From NCBI GenBank assembly GCA_013911195.1, contig JACETS010000076.1:1-11093 (forward strand): a stretch of 11,093 bases of DNA, in the 5' to 3' direction. Under the pieces are notes generated by a model that saw only the letters and a list, made by a program, of their open reading frames with translations, had not been told where the DNA came from and made no database searches. Shown piece by piece: positions 1 through 6,473 of this stretch (the stretch's first letter is position 1; every line of letters starts with the position of its first letter). The position numbers and the translations under genes were made by a program. Source of the stretch: Verrucomicrobiales bacterium (GTDB lineage Bacteria; Verrucomicrobiota; Verrucomicrobiia; Verrucomicrobiales; DEV007).

Positions 1-1028
1 CTTCGAAAGCTGGAGGGAGTCCTAAATCTCTTCTGGTATCAAGAATTGACGGTCCAGATTTTGAGAATGCTAAACGGTTGATTGATGATGCTATTGCTGT
101 TGAAAAAACTGGGCTATGGGGTAATGCTGTTTTAGATATAGCAAATTTAGCTCAGGAAAAGGGTCAGGCATATATCACTGGAGACAGATGGCTAGAAAAT
201 TGTGGAGACTTCTACCACAGGGCAGGCATTCCAGTAATTAATGATAGATTTTCCTCACTTATTCCTGGAGGCTTTCCGTTGGGTGATGACGTCATTCTTT
301 ATTTTGGTTGGTACGCAGCAAATGCCCAGGGTCCTTTTGCGAATACTAAATTTAAATTTAAGCGTGGAGCCATTGCTACTCACATTCATTCATATTCGGC
401 AAGTACTCTCCGCACTACCCTTAAGCATTGGTCTGGTCCCTTGGTGGCTAGAGGGGCTTGCGCAGTTTTAGGAAATGTTTACGAACCATTATTACAAATG
501 ACTACCTATCTAGATATTTTCAATGCTAGGCTTCTTGCTGGGTTTACTTTTGCTGAATCAGCATGGATCGCAACACCTGTACTTTCGTGGATGCAGGTAA
601 TGATTGGAGATCCCCTTTATCAACCATTTAAATCGAATGTAAAGATATCTAAAGATATTGATTATGGTTATAAGGCATTCAAGATGTCCGTCTTAAGTTG
701 GGCTGAAGATGGTGACAAGCTTAAAACACAGCTTGGGTTGGTTTCGAAAGATATTAAAGATGGTTCAATGCTTGAATCTGCAGGCCTACATTTTATGGCT
801 AATAAAGATTATGCCAGTGCAATTGATTTTTTTACTAAAGCTCTCAAGCTTTACGGTGATTCTACAGATCTCCTAAGGGTTAAAATTCATCTAGCTTATT
901 CATTGAGCTATCAGGGTAATAAAAGAGAATCACTTAGAATGCTCGATAAATTATCTAAAGAGTATGATGATTCGATAAAAGGAGATGCCCTTGATTTAAT
1001 AATTAAAAATATTAAAATCGCAAAATAG
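1..1028 (+). CDS. TIGR03790-family protein with TPR-like tail, partial (5' end outside window)
   Basis: The reading frame is open from base 3 with no stop, so the gene begins before the window. The visible part is 341 codons. The TTG at 78 is internal, because the codons before it read LLVSRIDGPDFENAKRL, which resembles the conserved lead-in to this domain. Other family-like parts are the segment around YFGWYAANAQGPF (about 300-345), the RGAIATHIHSYSA region and the IGDPLYQPF motif near 604-630. From memory, TIGR03790 proteins have no known activity and occur mainly in genomes that carry exosortase, usually as exported proteins. After the domain, at about 775-985, comes an alpha-helical stretch with one clear TPR-like unit (NKDYASAIDFFTKALKLYG) and probably a second. 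The signal peptide, if any, is off the window. The gene converges on the HU gene across 24 bp. The family call is fairly confident; the function is unknown. Confidence 0.72.
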   Translation, partial: SKAGGSPKSLLVSRIDGPDFENAKRLIDDAIAVEKTGLWGNAVLDIANLAQEKGQAYITGDRWLENCGDFYHRAGIPVINDRFSSLIPGGFPLGDDVILYFGWYAANAQGPFANTKFKFKRGAIATHIHSYSASTLRTTLKHWSGPLVARGACAVLGNVYEPLLQMTTYLDIFNARLLAGFTFAESAWIATPVLSWMQVMIGDPLYQPFKSNVKISKDIDYGYKAFKMSVLSWAEDGDKLKTQLGLVSKDIKDGSMLESAGLHFMANKDYASAIDFFTKALKLYGDSTDLLRVKIHLAYSLSYQGNKRESLRMLDKLSKEYDDSIKGDALDLIIKNIKIAK

Positions 1029-1052
1029 AAATTTTAACGGCTTAGATTAGTT

Positions 1053-1409
1053 TTAAATTTGTTCTTGCGGAGACTCATTAGGCGCCGCTTGAGTTTCTCC
1101 TGGATTTTGAATTTGAGGCAAAACATTTGCGACGCGTTCTTTCATCTCTTTTCCAGGTTTAAATTTTACGATTGCTCTAGGGGGAATAACAACATCAGTC
1201 CCAGGCTTATTAGGATTTCTTCCAATTTTTTGTTTTGTCTCTTTGACTTGAAAAGATCCAAAGTTTCTAAGAACTACTTCATCGCCAGACGCAAGTGTCT
1301 GAGTGATCGTATCTAGTGTCTTTTGAATAACATCAAAAACTTGTTGTTGAGTCATTCCAGTTTCATTACTGATTTTCACCACGAGATCACGCTTTGTAGC
1401 CGTTTTCAT
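1053..1409 (-). CDS. HU/IHF-family DNA-binding protein
   Basis: This is a 118-residue histone-like protein that would bend and compact DNA as a dimer in the nucleoid. Residues 1-97 match the whole HU/IHF fold: helical dimerisation region at 1-45, the LRNFGSFQV strand motif at 47-55, and the DNA-grasping arm with GRNP at 63-66, where P66 would be the intercalating proline. The fold ends with the FKPGKEMKERV segment. The arm tip (NPNKPGTDVVIP) is one residue longer than the usual NPxTGxxxxI form. Residues 98-118 form a Gln/Pro/Glu-rich, probably disordered tail that takes the protein past the usual 90-100 residues. The start is ATG with no Shine-Dalgarno sequence in the AT-rich leader. HU versus an IHF subunit cannot be settled from sequence alone, so no symbol is given. 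It is probably transcribed alone, with 162 bp of non-coding DNA upstream. Confidence 0.93.
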   Translation of the reverse strand: MKTATKRDLVVKISNETGMTQQQVFDVIQKTLDTITQTLASGDEVVLRNFGSFQVKETKQKIGRNPNKPGTDVVIPPRAIVKFKPGKEMKERVANVLPQIQNPGETQAAPNESPQEQI

Positions 1410-1430
1410 TAAATTTATTTATCGTCTATT

Positions 1431-1448
1431 TCTGATGCTTAGATCAGA
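1431..1448. repeat. Short inverted repeat in the HU gene leader
   Basis: Perfect 6-bp arms (TCTGAT and ATCAGA) flank a 6-base spacer, 21 bp ahead of the HU start codon. It lies in the 162-bp non-coding stretch between rnhC and the HU gene, which otherwise shows only AT-rich sequence and no ORF or convincing terminator. It could be a weak mRNA hairpin or a small operator. Arms this short occur by chance, so the functional claim is weak. Confidence 0.25.
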
Positions 1449-1571
1449 TACTTGTTATTATTTATTAATTGGTTCCAAAATAAAGGAAATATGGGGCTCC
1501 AATAGATAACGATGGGAATTCATTTAGCAAAAGAAAAATTACTTTAAAATGCACTTTAATGTTCTAGTAAT

Positions 1572-2483
1572 CTAAAGCCAGTTATCCGCCGTTTTGAAGT
1601 GAGTCTTGGCAACTTGTGATAATATTCCCTTCCCATGAGTCTTAACTAGTTGATCCCCAGCATCAATGACCTTCGAAGAGGCCCCTTTTGGTAGCTCTAT
1701 ACCTAATTTTTCGGAGTTTTTATCCATCCAATCGACAAATTGGTTTCTAGCCAATACTGAGGCAGCTGCTACGGCTACATCCTCTTCAGCTTTCGTTCTT
1801 TGCTCTAACAGTATTTTTTTACCTTTACTACCTAAAGATGACTCGAGTACTGAGGATTTTGCAAATTGATCACTTAATGCTCTTTGGCATTCAGGTTTTT
1901 TTTGGCATAAATTTTCAATACATTTTGCATGCCCCCATGCTAGTAGATTATTGAGGTTTCCAATTCTACTATAAAGTTCGTTGTATTTTTCTGGACTAAT
2001 TAAAATTATTTCATACTCAATACCGGAACTTTCTTTAATGATTTTAGAGAGTTTTTTAATTTTTGAATCTGAAATCTTTTTAGAATCAGTTATTCCTGCA
2101 TCAATTAGTGATCGTGCCAGGTCTTTATCTGTGTATGCTCCTGCGATAACGAGAGGCCCAAAAAAATCTCCTTTTCCGCTTTCATCTATCCCGAAGTGGG
2201 GTTCAAACATTTTAGGAAAAAGTTGTTCCTCATAATCTAGTTTAGCAAAACCTAAGATCTTAGGTTCGAGTGTAAATTTAACGAATTCTTTAGTGTCTTT
2301 ACCTTGAATTAAGACTTTTGGGCCTTTTTCATAAACTGTTACGTGCAGTCGATTCTTTTTTGCAGAAAAGATGGCGTAATCTTTATGTTTAAATTCGTAA
2401 TTTTCCTGTTCTAAGATGTCGCGCAATTGGTTAACCTGAATCTCGTTAATTGGATGCGTGTATGAATTTATCTCTTTTGCCAC
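1572..2483 (-). CDS. rnhC: Ribonuclease HIII
   Basis: This type 2 RNase H would cut the RNA strand of RNA-DNA hybrids, such as primers and R-loops, in the cytoplasm. Residues 1-90 form the small N-terminal substrate-binding domain (TBP-like, DUF3378 type) that separates RNase HIII from RNase HII. The catalytic domain opens with GIDESGKGDFFGPLV, giving the acidic pair D100-E101. It continues with TDSKK at 132-136, the SDQFA motif with D205, and KAEEDVAVAAASVLAR at 231-246, which supplies further acidic residues. The length of 303 residues is normal for the family. The start is GTG, chosen because it keeps the whole N-terminal domain; the next in-frame ATG (residue 92) would remove it. No Shine-Dalgarno sequence is visible. 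It is divergent from mutY. Confidence is high. Confidence 0.95.
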   Translation of the reverse strand: MAKEINSYTHPINEIQVNQLRDILEQENYEFKHKDYAIFSAKKNRLHVTVYEKGPKVLIQGKDTKEFVKFTLEPKILGFAKLDYEEQLFPKMFEPHFGIDESGKGDFFGPLVIAGAYTDKDLARSLIDAGITDSKKISDSKIKKLSKIIKESSGIEYEIILISPEKYNELYSRIGNLNNLLAWGHAKCIENLCQKKPECQRALSDQFAKSSVLESSLGSKGKKILLEQRTKAEEDVAVAAASVLARNQFVDWMDKNSEKLGIELPKGASSKVIDAGDQLVKTHGKGILSQVAKTHFKTADNWL

Positions 2484-2508
2484 GTACCGATTTAATCATA
2501 AGATTGGC

Positions 2509-3540
2509 ATGTCACAAGAATCGAAATCAAATAAATTAGAAGATCATCCGCTGATGGATGAATCAAAGCCTTTTAGGCTGCTTCTAACCAATTGGTTCTC
2601 CGAAAATGCAAAAGATTATCCCTGGCGATCAACCACCAACCCTTATGAGATTCTTGTATCAGAGATCATGTTACAACAGACTCAGGTGGTGACTGTTCTT
2701 GATCGAGGATTCTATCGTCGTTGGCTTGAAGCGTTTCCTGACTTTAAACAACTTGCCGAGGCTGAGGAAAGTGAGGTGTTAAGGATGTGGGAAGGTTTAG
2801 GTTATTATTCTAGAGCCAGAAATTTACACAGACTGGCAAAGATTGTGGTTTATGAATTAGAAAATCACTTTCCCAAAGACATTGAGGAAATCGAAGCTTT
2901 ACCGGGCATCGGAAAATATACAGCGGGAGCTATTGCTAGTTTTGCATTCAACTCACCTGTACCCGCAGTAGATGCCAATATAGCTAGGGTTCTTGCAAGG
3001 CTTTTTGATTTTCAAGAAAGGGTCGATACATCTATGGGGCAAAAACAAATTTGGAAATGGGCAGCTGATTTGGTTCCGGGTTCAGGAGGGCGGATCTGGA
3101 ATTCCGCATTAATGGAGCTAGGTCAAACGCTCTGTGGTCCTAGAAAGACATTGTGCAATGAGTGCCCCATTGCTGAGAGTTGTCGTTGCGTTGAACCATT
3201 AGGACTTCCTATTAAAAAATTAAAACCAGTGGTTACTAATATTGATGAGCACGTCATTTTAAATATCAGAAATGGGAAGGTTTTACTTGAACAAGAAACA
3301 GGTAAGCGTCGCAAAGGAATGTGGAAGTTGCCATCGCGAGACAAAAAAGAGGTAACGAAATTAGATTTAATTACCACTCAGAACTATGGAATCACTCGTT
3401 ACAAAGTGAAGATGCATATTTATAAATGCAACAATGCCCAATTAAATAAAAATGAGAAATGGTTTAGGCTAGATGAATTAGCTTCATTGCCCGTGCCCTC
3501 TCCGTATCGTCGAGCTCTAGAGTTAATCAGAAAAATTTAA
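2509..3540 (+). CDS. mutY: Adenine DNA glycosylase MutY
   Basis: This base-excision repair enzyme removes adenine mispaired with 8-oxoguanine. Counting from this start (343 residues), SEIMLQQTQV holds the catalytic Glu (E52). The helix-hairpin-helix is LPGIGKYTAGAIASFAF, followed by VDANIARV with catalytic Asp (D155). The four cysteines C209, C216, C219 and C225 have the CX6CX2CX5C spacing of the [4Fe-4S] cluster. The Nudix-like C-terminal domain runs from about 245 (KVLLEQ, RRKGMWKLP). Its 8-oxoG recognition loop, usually F-S-H, reads I-T-R here (I295-R297). The start is uncertain: the ATG at 2458 overlaps rnhC by 26 bp, 2509 avoids the overlap, and 2554 (MDESKPFRLLL) fits the typical MutY N-terminus most closely. 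None has a clear ribosome binding site. The stop directly abuts the end of bioD. Confidence 0.95.
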   Translation: MSQESKSNKLEDHPLMDESKPFRLLLTNWFSENAKDYPWRSTTNPYEILVSEIMLQQTQVVTVLDRGFYRRWLEAFPDFKQLAEAEESEVLRMWEGLGYYSRARNLHRLAKIVVYELENHFPKDIEEIEALPGIGKYTAGAIASFAFNSPVPAVDANIARVLARLFDFQERVDTSMGQKQIWKWAADLVPGSGGRIWNSALMELGQTLCGPRKTLCNECPIAESCRCVEPLGLPIKKLKPVVTNIDEHVILNIRNGKVLLEQETGKRRKGMWKLPSRDKKEVTKLDLITTQNYGITRYKVKMHIYKCNNAQLNKNEKWFRLDELASLPVPSPYRRALELIRKI

Positions 3541-4185
3541 CTAAATAGAATTAAAAGGATATTCGATGCTAGTTTCATCGTGAAGGATATCGATAATGAA
3601 TGGTGGATTTATGGTACCTTCTAAAATAGATCGATTTGATATACTGGCTGTATCTCTCTCTACCTCCACATGATTTAGTATAATACCGGCTAAATGAAGG
3701 CCTTTATCTCTTATAGCGTTCGCCGTTAAAATTGTTTTATTAAGAGCGCCTAATTTGTTGTCCACAACAATAAGGACATCGGAACAGAGTTCTGCGGCTA
3801 AATCTCCAACATAATAATCCGAGGTAATTGGCACTGCCCATCCTCCTGCTCCCTCAATAATAACATTATCATATGAACTCACGAGCTCTTGATGGCACTT
3901 CTTAATATTTGTAATATTAATTTCTTTTCCTTCAATTAATGATGCAGCTAAAGGAGCAGCTGGAGTTTTTAAGTGGATAGGGTTAATCAATTCAATGGAT
4001 GAGGGTTCCGGATAAGATGACTTCAACAATATTTCCGCGTCCTCGCGATCTCCGCAGGAAATTGGTTTAAACCCTACAGCATTTTCACCATTACTGACGA
4101 TGGCTGAAATTAATAAATTAGAGAAATAAGTTTTTCCGACACCGGTGTCTGTACCGGTAATGAATAGATTGAGAGGTTTTTTCAA
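3541..4185 (-). CDS. bioD: ATP-dependent dethiobiotin synthetase BioD
   Basis: BioD carboxylates 7,8-diaminopelargonate with CO2 and ATP and closes the ureido ring, giving dethiobiotin, the penultimate step of biotin synthesis. The P-loop is GTDTGVGKT at 11-19. FKPISCG at 39-45 supplies the conserved Lys (K40) and Ser (S43), and EGAGGWAVP at 111-119 is the second nucleotide/metal motif. At 214 residues it is within the normal range of about 210-240. The start is TTG at 4183-4185, chosen because the P-loop strand follows at once and a good ribosome binding site lies just upstream. The gene begins 8 nt after glmM stops, so the two are probably co-transcribed and translationally coupled. No other biotin gene is in the window. 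It ends head-to-head with mutY with no base between the stop codons. Confidence 0.95.
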   Translation of the reverse strand: MKKPLNLFITGTDTGVGKTYFSNLLISAIVSNGENAVGFKPISCGDREDAEILLKSSYPEPSSIELINPIHLKTPAAPLAASLIEGKEINITNIKKCHQELVSSYDNVIIEGAGGWAVPITSDYYVGDLAAELCSDVLIVVDNKLGALNKTILTANAIRDKGLHLAGIILNHVEVERDTASISNRSILEGTINPPFIIDILHDETSIEYPFNSI

Positions 4186-4189
4186 TTTT

Positions 4190-4195
4190 TCCTTT
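4190..4195 (-). promoter_or_regulatory. Ribosome binding site of bioD
   Basis: Read on the minus strand this is AAAGGA, 4 nt before the TTG start of bioD, and it overlaps the glmM stop codon. It supports the TTG start and translational coupling. It is the only convincing Shine-Dalgarno sequence among the ten gene starts visible in the window. Confidence 0.6.
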
Positions 4196-5558
4196 AAACT
4201 CCGATTTGATTATGAATGGAATCCGCAATCTTAGATGCCTGTGATTCCACATATGCATGATCTTTACCCTCTACAAGAATTCTTATTTTTGGCTCTGTTC
4301 CTGAGTATCTAATTAAAACTTGTCCTTCGTTACCAAGGCTTTTTTCGGTTTCCTCAATTAACGGTTTAGCTTCAAGTTCATTTATAGAAATTTTATTACC
4401 GATATCTAGATTAATAAGCTTTTGAGGGAATTTTTTTAAGCATTTCCTTAGTTCTGATAATGGTTGATTCATATCAATTACTGCACTGAGTGCTGCAAGT
4501 GCAGCTATAATGCCATCGCCTGTGGTGTTATGATCTTTACATATAATATGACCACTAGGCTCACCTCCAAAATTTGAACCTATTTTTTTCATAACCTCCA
4601 TTACATTACGGTCACCAATATCCGCCCTTTCAACTTTTCCACCATTATTAGATATACATTCATCAAGACCAAAATTACTCATTTTAGTGGCAACTAATGT
4701 TTTTGATTGAAGTAAACCTTTACTCAACATGTGACAGCTAATGATGGCCATTAATTCGTCCCCATCTATCGGTTTAGCATTTTCATCACACATCAATATT
4801 CTATCAGCATCGCCATCATGAGAAATGCCTATGAACGATTGGTCTTTCTTAACAATTTTCGAAATAACTTCGGGATGTGTACATCCGCAAGCTTCATTTA
4901 TATTATCTCCATTGGGCGTATTATGATGACAGATTAAATCTGCACCGAGTTGTTCAAGAATCATTGAACTTGATTTAAATGATGCGCCATTTGCAGTATC
5001 TAAACTTATTTTGATCCCTTTTAGCGGGCTCGAGCTGTTGTGAGTTTTACTAAAAGACTTTGTAACCTTATCGACGTAAATTTCGATCCCATCTTTCAAC
5101 CTTTCTACTGTTCCAATTGAATCGGAAATGGGTCGCTCAATGAACTGTTCATCTGAGAGTATACGTTTTTCTAAACTCGCCTCTTGGATTTTTGACAATT
5201 TATAACCATCCTTAAAAAAGAATTTGATACCATTATCAGGTGCTGGGTTATGTGAAGCTGAAACAACTACCCCTAGTGAAGCACCAATCTCTTTAACAAG
5301 CATGGCTATTGCAGGGGTAGGTACAATACCGGCCAATTTGACGTTTATTCCAGCAGAATTAAATCCCGAAGCAAGAGCACTCTCAATCATGTCCCCACTG
5401 CGTCTTGTATCTTTTCCTATGATTACAGATTGTTTTGTTTCAACCTGAGATGTAATCAGTTCTTTGGTAGCGAATTGTGCAAGCCTTAATGCAGATTCAG
5501 GGCTTAAATTTTCAATGTTAGCTGTACCTCTGACTCCGTCAGTTCCAAAAAAGTTCAT
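4194..5558 (-). CDS. glmM: Phosphoglucosamine mutase GlmM
   Basis: GlmM interconverts glucosamine-6-phosphate and glucosamine-1-phosphate on the route to UDP-N-acetylglucosamine for peptidoglycan and lipopolysaccharide. It belongs to the alpha-D-phosphohexomutase superfamily, and all four active-site loops are present. They are the phosphoserine loop SASHNP with S102 (same position as in E. coli GlmM), the metal loop DGDADR at 248-253, the sugar loop GGEPSG at 331-336, and the phosphate-binding loop RYSGTEPKIR at 417-426. The N-terminus FGTDGVRG is typical. The length is 454 against about 445-450. The start is ATG with no Shine-Dalgarno sequence. It lies 66 bp after cdaA and has its own promoter candidate. 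Proximity to cdaA recalls the cdaA-cdaR-glmM operon of Firmicutes, where GlmM can restrain the cyclase, but cdaR is absent here. Confidence 0.97.
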   Translation of the reverse strand: MNFFGTDGVRGTANIENLSPESALRLAQFATKELITSQVETKQSVIIGKDTRRSGDMIESALASGFNSAGINVKLAGIVPTPAIAMLVKEIGASLGVVVSASHNPAPDNGIKFFFKDGYKLSKIQEASLEKRILSDEQFIERPISDSIGTVERLKDGIEIYVDKVTKSFSKTHNSSSPLKGIKISLDTANGASFKSSSMILEQLGADLICHHNTPNGDNINEACGCTHPEVISKIVKKDQSFIGISHDGDADRILMCDENAKPIDGDELMAIISCHMLSKGLLQSKTLVATKMSNFGLDECISNNGGKVERADIGDRNVMEVMKKIGSNFGGEPSGHIICKDHNTTGDGIIAALAALSAVIDMNQPLSELRKCLKKFPQKLINLDIGNKISINELEAKPLIEETEKSLGNEGQVLIRYSGTEPKIRILVEGKDHAYVESQASKIADSIHNQIGV

Positions 5559-5578
5559 TCTATTTAGTTAAAGATTCT

Positions 5579-5606
5579 ATTTTAAAATACACTATATTTT
5601 TTTCAA
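5579..5606 (-). promoter_or_regulatory. Predicted sigma-70-type promoter for glmM
   Basis: On the minus strand, TTGAAA (5601-5606, 5 of 6 to the -35 consensus) and TAAAAT (5579-5584, 5 of 6 to the -10 consensus) are separated by 16 bp. The -10 ends 20 nt before the glmM ATG, predicting a leader of roughly 13 nt. It suggests that glmM-bioD can be transcribed independently of folP-cdaA. The surrounding DNA is AT-rich, which makes chance matches more likely. Confidence 0.45.
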
Positions 5607-5624
5607 AAGTCTCAGAGATAAAAC

Positions 5625-6416
5625 TCAGGAATTATTTTCATGTATTTCCTCGTTTTGATTATTTTCTTCTAGTTCTAGAAGAGTGAGAAGGCGTTTTTGA
5701 AAAGTTGTTAAATCTAAATCGTGCTCAAGTTTTCCTTGGTGTGCAATTGATATAGAACCGTTCTCCTCAGAGATCATAATTGAAATTGAATCAGACTCCT
5801 CGGTGATTCCAATGCCCGCTCGATGTCGCAGTCCGATTCTCCGGTCTGAGATTTCTTTCTGACTCACAGGAAACAAGCATCCAGCACCGAGGATCCTTCC
5901 GCCACGAAGAATAATTCCACCATCATGAAGGTCAGTTTTCGGATGGAAAAGGGTAAGAATAAGCTCAGATGAAAACTCTGCATCTATTTGTATTCCAGTT
6001 TCGAGGTGAGGTTTAAGCTCAATTTTTCTCTCTATGGCAAAGAGACCTCCATATCTTTTTGCACCGAGTTGTCTGACTGCGTCGCTAAGTTTATCAATAA
6101 ACTCTTTATCTTTTCCTTCCGAGATAAAAGAAAAAGCCCTACTCCCTAGCTGCGCAAGTATCCTTCTAAGTTCTGGCTGAAAAACTACAATCATCGCCAT
6201 GGTTAGAAAAAAAGTGACAGCCATGACGAACCACGGAATTAACTTAAGATTAAAGAAAACGGAAGTGACCGTTATTATGATTAAAAGAATGCTGAGAATT
6301 AGAAAGAACCTAGACCATTTCTTTGATTTATTTTTTCGAACGATCCAAAAAATTGCCAATATTATAAGTGCCAGTTCTGCAAGTATTGGCCAATTACTAA
6401 AAAATTCAATTTTCAC
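5625..6416 (-). CDS. cdaA: Membrane-bound diadenylate cyclase CdaA
   Basis: CdaA makes cyclic di-AMP from two ATP; in known systems this messenger controls potassium uptake, osmolyte balance and cell-wall homeostasis. Three N-terminal membrane segments (about 10-26, 36-54 and 59-79) are followed by the short coiled connection PELRRILAQLG typical of CdaA/YbbP. The DAC (DisA_N) domain follows at about 105-225. Its two hallmark motifs are LHDGG (D165-G167, where DGA is usual) and LRHR (196-199, where TRHR is usual). The C-terminal 25 residues are Glu/Asn-rich and probably flexible. At 263 residues it is of normal length. The start is GTG, with an in-frame stop five codons upstream and no Shine-Dalgarno sequence. 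It is 57 bp downstream of folP. No CdaR/YbbR regulator is adjacent. Confidence 0.94.
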   Translation of the reverse strand: MKIEFFSNWPILAELALIILAIFWIVRKNKSKKWSRFFLILSILLIIITVTSVFFNLKLIPWFVMAVTFFLTMAMIVVFQPELRRILAQLGSRAFSFISEGKDKEFIDKLSDAVRQLGAKRYGGLFAIERKIELKPHLETGIQIDAEFSSELILTLFHPKTDLHDGGIILRGGRILGAGCLFPVSQKEISDRRIGLRHRAGIGITEESDSISIMISEENGSISIAHQGKLEHDLDLTTFQKRLLTLLELEENNQNEEIHENNS

Positions 6417-6473
6417 GATTTCTAATTATACAGCAGGTCTATAAAAAATGAAGTGATTGGGTATAAGGATTCT

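Noticed and set aside
78..80. TTG at 78 as the true start of the first gene
   Set aside because: The upstream codons stay open to the window edge and read as conserved family sequence (LLVSRIDGPDFENAKRL), so the gene is truncated by the window and does not start here.
1029..1060. AT-only inverted repeat (AAATTT at 1029-1034 and 1055-1060) between two convergent genes as a bidirectional terminator
   Set aside because: The stem is AT-only, interrupted by a mismatch after 6 bp, and one arm lies within the HU stop region; too weak to call a terminator.
1059..2235. Plus-strand ORFs opposite the HU gene and rnhC
   Set aside because: They are shadows of the real minus-strand genes with no recognisable protein signature or start context.
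3564..3580. CGATG / CATCG inverted repeat near the bioD 3' end as a terminator for mutY
   Set aside because: The stem is 5 bp, it lies inside bioD coding sequence, and no T-tract follows on the plus strand.
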